Below are positions 36,938 to 47,888 of a stretch of 64,000 nucleotides of DNA, piece after piece; the first letter of the stretch is position 1, and every line of letters begins with the position of its first letter. Source of the DNA: Serpula lacrymans var. lacrymans S7.9 (lineage: Eukaryota > Basidiomycota > Agaricomycetes > Boletales > Serpulaceae); assembly GCF_000218685.1 (NCBI RefSeq), contig NW_006763295.1, positions 1,534,430 through 1,598,429 on the forward strand, given 5' to 3'. A program made the position numbers and the translations under genes. Under the pieces are notes generated by a model that was not told where the DNA came from, made no database searches, and was given only the letters and a program-made list of their open reading frames with translations.

Positions 36938-39016
36938 TCACCCCACCGCTTTGGCGTGCATCCTCCCTTTGTGCCATGCTCTAAGTTCCTGTCTGCGGAC
37001 AAACCAAGTAAATAGCGGTAGCGTCATGCACGAGACGAGGATCCAAGCAAACTGAACACCAAAATTCAAGCCGACTAAGATATGATGGAATGTGTGAGTA
37101 AAGGATTAGATCATAACAAGGAACCGAGATAATACCGACTTTGGTTCTGTGTGCTGAAAATGATTGTTCTGGCAGTGCGCGAAACATTGTAGAATGGCAT
37201 GGCGTAACCATATCGGAATATACCAGGAAGAAGTGATATGGGATAAAATACAACAGCAACGTTCGCTGCAGATGTGTTCAGTTTTGTTTAGACTCTGTCA
37301 TGGCTTGCAGGAGCGACTTACAGATTAACTATAGAACCAAAAAGAAAGGGAGTAACTTCAAACTCAGAATCGTGAGTACGGCTTCTAGAGCTAGACCCCT
37401 AAGACAATGAGGTCAAAAAAGCAATTTGGACGTAGTTCGCTTGCCCTTACAAGGCTATCATGGCACACCACGACATCATCCAGTAGATAACGAAACCAGC
37501 GCGCCCGAACCTTACCAAGGGAACATCAGTAATGGTGTGATCAGGCCCGCGAAATGACACACAGACCTGCGATTGAATGGCACTTCAAAAGCCAAGCTCA
37601 GAAGCGAATACATCAACTGTGGAAAGAAGTAAATGAGCTTGTGAAGTTCCCCGAGTATTCAATTACATACAGAAACAAAAAAGTACATGGTGATGGGAGT
37701 GAATATTCGAACCAAGATCAGTGATCTCAGTTTCAGGCGACGTGCAAGACCCGATTCAACGCGGGCAGCTAAAAGTTGATTCTAGAGGAATAACGAGAGT
37801 TACAGAATCAGTTGTAACGATATCGTAACAAACTCTTACTGTCATTATGAACTGCAATTGTCAGATAGCAAAATGTCAGTATCTTCACCATCCACATGAC
37901 AAGTGACCTACTGCAAGAATTAGCAAGTAAATCAGGCCAACGTAATCGACTGCAGCAGCACTGCAAACATAATTCAGTATTCAGATATTCAATCAAAGGA
38001 ATATTCATACACTGGTACATCGAATGGTCGGATGTTATTGAGAGTATAATAGAATGGCAGTGTCACCACACTAGGTGCAGACATCAGCAAAGCCGCTATG
38101 TCTGATCTGTTACCCAGCCCTGCAGCGTATTGGAGTGCAAATTGCTGTGAAGCAAGTTGAAGTGGTGGATTGATCTTGAATGCGAAAGTAAATGTGAGAT
38201 TCAGACTTCATGTGGAACGTGCACCGTACCATTTCGATGATCACATCGCGACTAAAGAGTGTGATTTGTATGAGCATATGGTGTCAGAACACATATAAGC
38301 TTACTATGCATTTTCATTGCGTGCTTCGCTAGCGAATGCTGTGACCGCCAGGGACCCATTATAGGCACCATTCTTCGCGGCTACTGCAGCATTGAGATTG
38401 GCGGAGGCTGAGGGATTTACTGCATGTACAAGGCAGATGGTCATTCAATAATACGTGGAAAGAGAAAAAAGTCTTTACTAGAGATAGCTGCCCAGCACCT
38501 TTCATCAAGGATAGCTGAAACTAAATCCGGAGGTCCGTTGGGAAATTGATTGGCAGGAACAGTTACCCACGACATCTGGTCACTCCCACTAATATTTTGA
38601 AATGCCAGAACGACGGCTTGACCTATTTGCCCACCATCAAAATCCTAGTCCTATTGATAAATGCGACTATGACACTAAGTAAAACCACTCACCACCACCC
38701 ACCCAGTCAGGGACCCGACATGACTGTCGATACGTCCCAGTGCAGCCCAATACATTGGCAGCACTGTCCATACAAGACATATAACAACTCCCAGACCGAA
38801 CATAAGGATCTTGAACCATTGGGCCCTTGCTCTTGAAGTGCCTTCGTCACTGTCGAAGAAACTATGTGAGAAAGGTTCATCGTCCAGGATATGACGCGGG
38901 GGTTGTTCAGGGGTAGCAGTAGGCCATGATGAGCCTTCAGATTTCTGAGCAGCGGTTCGTTCCGAGTCAGTTGTGGAATCGTCAGTAGTGGGTTCCTCAG
39001 GGGCAGGGGCAGGCAT
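36938..39016 (-). CDS. SNG1/DUF3533-like membrane protein interrupted by an in-frame TAG
   Basis: Thirteen minus-strand exons join in phase (38693-39016, 38479-38644, 38305-38419, 38230-38251, 38011-38174, 37912-37960, 37840-37851, 37671-37781, 37567-37616, 37451-37510, 37322-37398, 37140-37265, 36938-37074), 471 codons including two stops. The layout is that of DUF3533 proteins: cytosolic acidic N-terminus, one membrane helix (FKILMFGLGVVICLVWTVLP), a long external region starting VVDFDGG, then five or more membrane helices (YVGLIYLLILA, FTPITMYFFVSLMYSLLSLA, FVIYWMMSWCAMIAL, FAWILVSCMTLPLFTWF). Yeast SNG1 is linked to nitrosoguanidine resistance and plasma-membrane lipid asymmetry. Codon 381 is TAG (37329-37331) where the family pattern suggests Trp; a 51-nt in-frame splice would remove it. 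It may be a pseudogene, a truncated protein or a spliced variant. Confidence 0.8.
37329..37379 (-). other. 51-nt in-frame segment ending in the premature TAG, with intron-like ends
   Basis: On the minus strand the segment starts gtactc, has a pyrimidine-rich stretch (ccctttctttttggttctatag) and ends with the TAG. Its length is a multiple of three and it lies exactly between codons. Removing it would delete 16 residues of a predicted membrane helix plus the stop and restore the downstream frame. Whether it is spliced cannot be told from DNA. Confidence 0.45.
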
Positions 39017-39734
39017 TTTGAGACGTCTAGTAAGGGGGGCAACACAAGAAGTATGCCGAAGTTTTGGGGCTAACGATTGGAAGCTGTAGTCAGCATGGGG
39101 CCCAGATAAACCTGACTCAAGTCTTAGGTAGCTCCAGCTATGATGCAAACCAGGCTTGGAGGTGATCGGAGCTAAAATTATACAATCATCATCTCCAATA
39201 CCGTAGGTTCCATATTTTGTGCAGGGATTTTCAGTAATATACCGTGACAGACCTGTAGAGATACACGTGGTAGCAAGAGAATCTCGAGTGGCACCATCGG
39301 AGGGTTGAGATTCGTTTGTTGCTTTTGACTGCAAGGAACTTAATGTACTTGACCACAATGGAGAAACTGTCCGAATCAGTTCTATGTGGGTACAAACCAA
39401 AAAAGGCGACTTACCACGTGCATATATATGTTTGGATGGAATTTCGTATTTCTGTCGATTTCCATGTATTTGTCACAGGTGCTCAGCGTCTAGTCGTGAT
39501 TGTAAATCTCAGATTTACAGGAAGCAAAAACAATAAATCATACAATCGATGGAGTAGAAACAAACAGCATGCAAATTGGTCCAGGACAGGTAGATATACA
39601 GGGATGCAAGGAAAAAAATACACCGTACCGTTAGTTAGTCTTTCTTAATATCATGTCTTCTCACAGCCTCGCCGAATATTTTATATGGTAGCCATGGCTG
39701 ACCCAACACCATTGTGTCCCATTACGTAAAATCA
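39017..39734. other. Intergenic region
   Basis: About 720 bp with the promoter of the SNG1-like gene and the 3' UTR of the RING-H2 gene. The first-exon frame stays open upstream to 39400 but has no better start than 39016. Confidence 0.5.
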
Positions 39735-41827
39735 TTACGCACGCCCTCTTCTTGATTTTTTCGCTTTGGGTTCTTCAATCTCAACTGGCCGTTGGCAAAT
39801 TGGACATCGCCCTGACACTTCGGTCAACCAAGGATCAATACATGGTTGCTGGATAAAGTGATTAGGAGGTATCTATCCACAAAAACTTCAGGGAGTGTGC
39901 TTACGTGGAAGACATGTCCACATGCCAGCAACCTCAATGGTGAGGGCCCTTCGCCTGCATCTTCCAAGTGCGGCATACTCGGCCTTTCTTCCTCTTCAAT
40001 ATTCTCTTCTGGAGCTTCTGGAACTCCTTGTGGGGTTTCTGCATCAGATTCTGGACGAACGGTTTCTTGGGGCTCTCCTTTGTGCTCATTATCGTCCTTG
40101 AGAGCACCCTCCGTTTTCTTCGGCTCCTCAAAGTCCATCAGGCAGATAGCACACACCGCGCGGTTCCCTTCCAGCCTGACGAATGGGTACTCTCCTTGCT
40201 CCCAGGAGTCTTCCCACGTCCTCGTCTTCCCTCCTAGAATCGAGTCTGATTTCTCAGTCTTCTGAGAACCCCCTTCTGCCTTCTTTTTCGGCAGCGACAC
40301 TTTACGTAAAAACGCAAAACGTCTCTTCATGTTTCTTACAGCGGAGACTGGCTTTGGAGGATATGAATGGGCAGACTTCGGTATAGGTATGGGGCCGGGA
40401 AATGGATCATCTGGAGGTGGGGGGATGTATATCACTAGTGGGATGCGATCTACCAAGGATTTAGGAAGCTTTTTGACTTCAGGCTTGATATAATGAGGGT
40501 TTTGGAGTGGATGTCGTCCCAAGCAGAGTAAAGCGATGTTGTAAAATAACTAACCATCCCCATTATTAGATAGTCAATTGGCACAACACGGGCAAATGAA
40601 AAACGAACCAAGACCGTAGGCAGGACGATGAACACGAGAAGACCGAAGAAAAATACCTCGAGCACTGTGATATACATCGTGCACAGAATAGCGAACGTAA
40701 GCCACCAGACGTGTGGAGCCGATTGACGGCATGTATTGATAGAAGTATATTCGAGGATATGAGCAGTCAAAAACCAAGTTAGAGTGATGATAGAAGAAAA
40801 GAGCGACAATCTATGATAGAAGTCAAGATGATTATAATCAGCTATATCGTCTTCTGAATACATGAGTACGTGCCGAGCATAAAGATGAGAGTATGGAAGA
40901 CTTTGCTCCTCATTGTTAGGTGAGGTGGATGATGGACCGGATGCTGGCGTAGTTATGTTAGTTCTATGTGCCTCGTGGTACCTTCGTCGATTAGCGCTGG
41001 CTTGTAGAGACGACCTATTGCTGTTAGTACCATCACGATTATTAGATTCAGTATCGTCACGACGACTACTACGCACGATAAGGATAAGCAAAAGGAAAAA
41101 AAAAATAACTGGGACATGACCTTACCTTGCACAAGCTCTACGCCAGCTCCAATAAGCCAGTATACATGACAGGGTGACCTTGAAGAGCCAGATACAATTC
41201 CAAGCTACAAGAGGCCGGCCACAAGCGTTGATCTCTTTGACGTCTGGGGAAGTTGGGCTTTTCAGATAAGAGGCGACTGCAAGTAAGACAATTGTGGCCA
41301 CGATCTAATTATCACGTTGAGCGCCTGTTAATAATATAAAAGCAGTCGAGGGAGCAAACCTGCATAAAACCAAAACCAAGGTTCCACATAAAAGAGACAA
41401 GTGATTTCCGAGTCCTCGAGGAGCCAGGTCCATATCCAAAAAACGACTTTGCCCTGGAGTACCAAGACGTTGGGCGTTGTCGGTGCAGAGCAGAAGCAGA
41501 AGGTCCTGTAACTGCCGCGTGAGACTGGGCACTGGGCAACTCGGGTACAATTGGGATTGAAAATGTACGTTGCGTCCGAGGAGCAAGGGTCAAACTATAG
41601 AACAGCGTGATCAGCTATCGGGTTTTTGGCAGATGACAATGGATGCTCAACTCTTCAGGCGCTGTTGCTCGTATCCGTGGATCGAAGAGATGAGGACTGT
41701 GTTCTGAGCGGCGATGATCTATCGAGATACGAGCCCTGGCGGGGCGAAGTAGCTCTCGAGGTGGGAGATCGCCCGTTGACTGGGTCCTTCTAAGGGCTTG
41801 GGTATCATACGTGAGCGCCTCAGCCAT
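39735..41827 (-). CDS. Membrane-anchored RING-H2 E3 ubiquitin ligase
   Basis: Six minus-strand exons (41652-41827, 41360-41594, 41126-41304, 40555-41068, 39905-40483, 39735-39848) give 598 aa. The N-terminal ~140 residues are hydrophilic. Membrane helices follow: IVATIVLLAVASYL, IWLFKVTLSCILAYW, LFSSIITLTWFLTAHIL, and WWLTFAILCTMYITVLEVFF with FGLLVFIVLPTVLV. The C-terminal RING has the C3H2C3 order: CAIC, an acidic insert of ~60 residues, then CGHVFH, QQPCIDPWL, CPIC. It ends in a basic tail (KAKKSRRGRA). Such proteins ubiquitinate membrane or ER/Golgi/vacuolar clients; the target is unknown. The start MAEALTYD at 41827 was chosen as the first compact Met, but the frame is open upstream to an ATG at 42283, so a longer form is possible. 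Confidence 0.85.
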
Positions 41828-42317
41828 GGTGGTCGTGACAGACGAAGAATCCAAACTGGAAGCAGTGCCCCGTCGATGGGCTCCGCTTTGACACGTGTGT
41901 GGGTTCAGGCCAAGTGGTTGAAAGCCGAGGAAGTCGGTCCTAAATGAAGGTACGGCGCCTCGACGTATCCAGTGAGAAAACCAGCTCTCGTTCAGGGGAA
42001 AGGTGGCGAGAGGCAACGAAATCTCAAGGGACACGGGTGCTCTAATAGCTGGAGCAACTGCAGCTAATATTCTTTGAGCTGTCTGCCAGTTGTGCACAAT
42101 GATAGGGCTGTGTCTAATGCTGCGGTCAATGCGGCATCGACTGGGATGGTCTGACGCAACCAGCGAGCGCTTCAAGTGGCTTGCGTGCACCAATCCGCAT
42201 GCCGTCACGCCGTCCGTCTGCGAATGGCTATTCGCCGGACGGGCACAAGAAGCCAGCTGCCTCTCAGTCTCTCCAGCTTTCATCTTAGATCACTTACTGC
42301 AGTCATAGACCATATTA
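41828..42317. other. Divergent promoter region (RING-H2 gene / HAD gene)
   Basis: 490 bp between two divergent starts. The minus-strand frame of the RING gene runs through most of it without a stop; I treat this as chance. No clear TATA box was identified. Confidence 0.45.
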
Positions 42318-43382
42318 ATGACAATTAGGCTCGTTACCTTCGACGCCCTGCACACGCTCTTGACACCGCGTTCACCAATATATGCTCAATATTCGGACAC
42401 ATTTGCTCCATACATTGGCGTCCTCAATCCACACTCTCTAAAGCTGTCCTTCAAGGCTGGTAGGTGACGTTCCGTGTTTTTCAATTCATTGTTTGAAGAC
42501 CACCATCGAAACGTAGCCTTGAAACACGTACAGAGCACTAACCCTGTGTACCAAGGAGACGACGGTGTCCGAGGATGGTGGACTGATGTCATTAGACGCA
42601 CGGCTGTCGGTGCTGGGGCAGATGCACAAGGTAATCTAAGAATGGGAGACATCTTTACCTCGTGCCAACATAATGTCCCTGTGTAGCCGTAGAGGATTCA
42701 CTCCCTCACATCGTCCCAAGGCTTCTGTCTCGCTTCAGTTCCAAGGAAGGCTACAAACTATTCGATGATTCTCTTCCTGTACGTACGTTAACACATCTTC
42801 ACCATTTTATTGCTCGCTAAACTTGGTGAGCAGTGCGCGAGCTGCATCGAATGAACATCCGCACGGCTTTGGTTAGCAATACTGATTGTCGTATGCGTAT
42901 GTCTTTCTATGGCTGCTTCCACTTAACGCTCGTACTTGACGAAATTTTAGGTTCGGTGCTGGAAGATCTGGAAGTGCTCCCTTACTTGAATCCAGTCCTT
43001 CTTAGCGAAGAAACAGGGGTCGAGAAACCCGCTGCCGAAATATTCCTTCGAGCTTGTCAATCACCACACCAATCATTGGAAGGTAAAACAGAGGCAGTGA
43101 ATGTCATAGACAGCGTGCATGTTGGAGATGAACTGGACTGGCAAGTAGCCGTAATTAAACATACTGTGCGGACGCTCATTTTTTGATAGCGATTATCACG
43201 GCGCCCGTGCTGCCAATATGCACGCGTTGTTGATTCGAAGGCCAGGTCCGGATGGAGAAGGGGAAAGGAAAGAGGAAGGAGAGAATCTGGACGGCGTGAC
43301 TGTCATAGATGGTCTCTGGGGCGCAATCGAATGGATAAAGCGGAAAAATGCTGACAGGACAAAAATAAGTACAACAGGGTAG
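42318..43382 (+). CDS. HAD-superfamily hydrolase (HDHD3-like)
   Basis: Six exons (42318-42459, 42517-42630, 42687-42782, 42834-42896, 42951-43140, 43190-43382) encode 265 aa. HAD motifs are in order: motif I LVTFDALHTLL with the nucleophile Asp, motif II ALVSNTD, motif III Lys in TGVEKPAAEIF, motif IV VGDELDCDYHGARAAN. A helical cap lies between motifs I and II. These enzymes are mostly phosphatases of small metabolites; no substrate can be inferred. The intron at 43141-43189 begins gcaagt, a textbook GC-AG donor, and joins GDELD to CDYHGA. It converges with the bS6m gene 143 bp away. Confidence 0.9.
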
Positions 43383-43525
43383 AGAGGGGCACTCCGCAGA
43401 TCTTCGAGGGTGTGAGAGGGAAGATGCTAATAATGAGCTGCAATATAATACTGATCAGGATAGCTCCACCACATGAATATAACTGCCTCTACAGTCAGAT
43501 AAATCCTCCACAATCTCGTAGACAG

Positions 43526-44141
43526 CTACTGGTTTTGCCAAGTGGGCATGGTCTCCTTGCTTTGTGGTATTCTGAGATACCCGTCACGTTCCACAGTCTT
43601 TTCTGGTGGTTTGACCACGTCTTCGACTTTTTCGCCCAGCTTGAGCATCGTCCATCGTATTACACGGGGGTCGCGTCGCATGATACCACCCAGCGTACGG
43701 AGCGTTCGTGGGGAGGTGTCAAAGTGCATCGTCCAGTAACTGGGAACATAAAGCACGGTGAGTAAGTAGATTCGAAAGACCAGGAAAGATAAACGAAGGG
43801 AATGTCGTCGTAGTCATTCTTGGGTTATAGTGTTGCTTTTCTGACATTCCCCAGGCGAAACAAGATATCCACGTATATAAGAACAATACTCACTCTCCGG
43901 TGTTGTAGTATTGTTGATGTCTTTGCATTCTTTGCGGCAGCGTCTGTGTACCCCAGTAGTTGATATTCCGGACCACGCCTCCTGCGTTCATGACATGCTT
44001 TGCTGACATTTGAACCAGATCCTTGATGTGTCTCTACATGTTTATTTATGATCAAAATGAAGAAAAAAACCGTAGACAAAACGCGACACGTACGTATTCT
44101 TTGTAGTGAGCAGTAATACAGAGCATTTGGTAGAACGGCAT
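43526..44141 (-). CDS. MRP17: Mitochondrial small-subunit ribosomal protein bS6m (Mrp17)
   Basis: Three minus-strand exons (44094-44141, 43894-44021, 43526-43739) give 129 aa. The sequence follows fungal bS6m throughout: MPFYQMLCITAHYKEY, MSAKHVMNAGGVVRNINYWG, TLPQRMQRHQQYYNTG, YWTMHFDTSPRTLR, RRDPRVIRWTMLKLGEKVED. bS6 binds 15S-type rRNA and bS18 on the platform of the mitochondrial small subunit. The start is the first Met and length is normal, so the gene is complete. It acts in the mitochondrial matrix. Confidence 0.93.
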
Positions 44142-45853
44142 GTTAACACTGGTCTGCGTCTACAGTTCTCAATGGAAAAACCAAAATTTCGTTGGAAGTC
44201 GTTGTAGCACACTCAAACAGGACTTGCTGGAATTGAATTAGACCTGAGTAGGGACTTATTATCTCACGCCTGGTTACGTAAATGATTCAGCGTTTACATA
44301 AGAAACAAGTTCAATGTTCAGGGACTTTGAATTACAAGCACTAGCATAGATACAGGGGAGATGGATACTAAGACGAGTTATATTGTTTTATGAAGAATGC
44401 CGCAACTGTCAGCTGGAATTTGGTGATTTCGAAGAGGTGTCTCATCAATGAAGTAAATCATTCAAGTTTTGTAAAGACATCCATCTTCCTTTAATTCCTT
44501 TCACCAACCATCAATATGTTGATGACAAAATTTAGAGAATCTATTGTTAGTTTGAGATATCTGGTTACACACCTACTAAGTACGAGCTGCAACGCGAGGT
44601 CTCCCTCCATGATTGCGGGAGCCTTGCTTGGACTTCGTAAGTGTCAAACTCCCGAACCTGACATATGTAAGGGAATCACTATATATTACCGTCAGTTGCT
44701 CTGTATGGATGCTGCAACCACATCTGCGGCGTAACGACAGCCGTAAGTCTATGTATTTCCTGGAAGGTAGCGGAAACCTGATGAAAACCATATTCGAGAA
44801 CTTTCGCCATGGCTTCCATAAACCTCTTGATATATCACGTAATATGGCGACCTTTGTCTATGTCTATACTACCGGGTGAGTGGGGATCGACACAGCCAAT
44901 CCAAATTACTTACATGCTAAAGCCGACGATCAGTCACTGGTCGATACGCCAACTTGGTTGTAGTGAAGTAATTTCGCAGTCCTGTCGGCTGGAAATATAA
45001 TGTGGGATGCGCTCCTCGCCGGAGAACCCGAGTGCACTGGACGAGAACAGAAATGGAACAACGGCTGAGAAATTTCGTCTTTGCAGCGTGACCTGGTATC
45101 CGATAACAGGTGTAATGCCGTATTTTTGACCAGACAGAAAAAACTATCGGAAGGAGTCAGGGGCCTCGCGCGGGCAGACGGCCCGTGAATAGACAAGTCA
45201 GTCACTGGACCAGTAAAGTAATGACAGTATCGTTTCATCATTTATGTGAATGAACTTACTGGGACGGATGAACGTATAACCCGGTCATTGACGGACGGCT
45301 GGATCAAAGGTCCTACTAGTATCGGTATCGTTCACCTTGCCATCCCTCCGTTTCACTCTTTTGAGAATGTCAGAAGTTTGCATGCATCGTCAAAATCGGC
45401 ACCGAGATTGTACATTATCGGTTTAGTTTTGGAAACATAGTTCGATCATTTGCTAGTTGTTCCGAATGTGGGACGTCCATCATTCATTGTGCCAATGTAC
45501 GAGTGATCGGAATCGAGGTAAGCCTTAGGACCGGGATCACTACTAGGCAATCACAGTGCATTTTTCTCCCCAGCGGCCCCGTGCATTGGCCGTAGGAGTT
45601 GACCAATTTTCGGTTGGATAAGCTGCCTTCTATTTTCGGCCGGTCAGTGCGAAATGGAAGGTTGATAATGGAATGCCTTCGCACCTACCGAACATGGACT
45701 CTTTAGACCAGAAGCTATGTGAATGACCAATGAACAGACTGGCGAAACCACCCAAGCCTTGGACTGGAAGGTCTAACACGGCTTCTGAACGAGCATTGAC
45801 GATTAGACGCCGATGAACGGTTTAGTCAAGTTGTAGAAAGTCCGCCCGTTCGT

Positions 45854-45889
45854 GGGTAGTCGAGTTACTTTGGGTAGTCGAGTTACTTT
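45854..45889. repeat. Perfect 18-bp tandem duplication
   Basis: gggtagtcgagttacttt occurs twice back to back (45854-45871 and 45872-45889) with no mismatch, in otherwise unique non-coding DNA. It is probably a recent replication slip. Confidence 0.9.
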
Positions 45890-47831
45890 GGCAATATTAA
45901 TCCTTACCACATCATGCCCATATTGTACGACAGCCTGCGTCATCAGTCCGGATGGTACCAGTTTTCCTGATCCGTCTGTCAGAAAACTTGAAGACAGATG
46001 CGACGGCGACGAAACAAATTTACATCATCGGCAAGGTTTGTGGTTGTCGCAGTATCAGTCAAATTGAGAGGTCCATATGGGAGATACGGGAGATAGTTTC
46101 ACGCGGCTTAATTATACTGGCCAAGCAGCTGGCATAAGATTTCATTAGTGCAAAACGGAGGAACAAGTCAATACAGGAGTCAGCCACTCCGATTTGATGC
46201 CGCGAGTATGGACCACGTGGCTGTCCGTCAATCTCCATGGTCCCGACGCCCTTACGCCATGGAACCAACCAAGCATAGCGATAAATTACGAGGCTGATTG
46301 TTGACCTGCTGACGGCTTACGGTACTACCTGTGTTCAAAATCTTCAATGGTCGCTTTTCGGCAGTGATCGTCGGCTGCGGTCCAGCTAGTGCGCTCAGAC
46401 GAGCGAAAGGACCGAGAAGTGCGGCTGTCAAAGAGCAGTGGCCGCTAGTGAGTTCTACGCAATAACTCCGGGAATATCAGATCTAACGATGATCACAGTG
46501 GGATACAGAGAATGGTCTTGCTATCCGCGTCGAGGTCTGTTGCGTCTTGGTGGATTGCCGGACGGCATAGTCCGTGTTCAGAGATTGATTTGATGAGAAA
46601 TGACAATTCCGAAAAGAAGCGTCGTGAGACATAGGATTACCTGGCACAACACTGCAGGTGGAGCGGTAACATAGTCGGTGGAGTCGAAGATACGAAAAAT
46701 GCAGGAGATCTCTAACAGGCGGAGTTCAGACGTCGAATAGGGAGTGTACTGTCTAAGTAGGAACGGTGACAGCCAAATAAGCAGAAGAAGGTGCCTACAA
46801 TTGCAATAACAGGACAAAAGATATGATTCGGCGGAAAAGAACAACGTATGGATATGGACAGTCGCGAGGTCGACATTGGAGGGGCGCAAAGATAACTGTA
46901 ACCAAGAAGTTATCTCCGCGAGAAAACATGCCGCGGCTGGTAACATGGGGAGGATGGAGGGAGGAAGAGACGGGAAGTGGCGAGAGTGACCCTGGAAAGG
47001 GATGGGGTAGGTGAGATTCCGTAATAGGGGAGCCAACAGACTGACTAGCAGGGGTGGGGAAGAAAACCGAATTAGATCTGTCAAAAATGAAGGCTCGGGA
47101 ATAATGAGATTGGGCCTTGGAGGCGTCTTCTTGTCCAAAACAGTCGCCGAAGCGTTGGCGAAATTGGAACCGAGATCCTCTTTTTAAGGCATGCTCGATA
47201 TGCAGCGTCTTGTGCGACGAGCACCCGCATGGTCGCCTCGACACGCGACGATTCACGACTGCGACAGGAGCATCTGAGCTGACAGACGTCGTAAGGAACT
47301 CGCAACGCTCTTCGATACCAATTCAGTCATTGCCGCATCCAGTCTGCCCATGTACCACCAGCACATACCATGAAAAACTAATTCAAGCGGTCATCATCCT
47401 CTCAGCGCTTCCTTGAGTGTGTGCACAGCTTCTCCTCCATCCAGCATTGTTCCGTCCCGCCTGTGTGGATGCTTTGTTTTCTGCTGTCTGTGATACCAGC
47501 AGCGCCTTGTCCGTGCTGTGTCCTTCTGAGTCCTCCCGCTACGCCACCTGCCCACGTCCTGTATTTCCAGAGCTTCTCTTCCTTCTCTTTTCTCCTCTGC
47601 GCTGCAACATTGATATCGTCCTCCGTTCCTCACTAGCGATCACGGCTGCTTCGCAGTTCCTTGTATCCAGCTTCCGACGTAATTTTCGTGAATCCGACAT
47701 TCTTCTTTTCTGCCTGAGATCTTTCTGTCGCAATTTACTTTCTCGTAGTTCCCAACACGTCAATTTGCGCCGTTAAATTAAACTTGCATCCCAACATTCC
47801 TCTTTCAATCGTCTTCTTATCCTCTCCGTCT

Positions 47832-47837
47832 TATATA
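47832..47837 (+). promoter_or_regulatory. TATA-like box of the Mei2-like gene
   Basis: tatata lies 52 nt before the ATG at 47889 within a CT-rich region. If used, it would leave a very short leader, so it may only be A/T composition. Confidence 0.35.
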
Positions 47838-47888
47838 CACTCCTTGCAGCCGTATCTCTTCTACGACGCTCTTTCCCCTTGACTTTCC

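Larger units (their letters stand above)
44142..47888. other. Gene-poor 3.7-kb interval upstream of the Mei2-like gene
   Basis: No gene can be assembled on either strand. It contains an 18-bp tandem duplication at 45854-45889. The last ~500 bp are strongly pyrimidine-rich and probably form the promoter and leader of the Mei2-like gene. Minus-strand frames at 46578-47256 lack starts, motifs and splice structure and look fortuitous. Confidence 0.45.

Noticed and set aside
46578..47256. Two overlapping minus-strand frames of ~150-190 codons
   Set aside because: Composition follows a purine/pyrimidine skew upstream of the Mei2-like gene; no motif, start or splice support.
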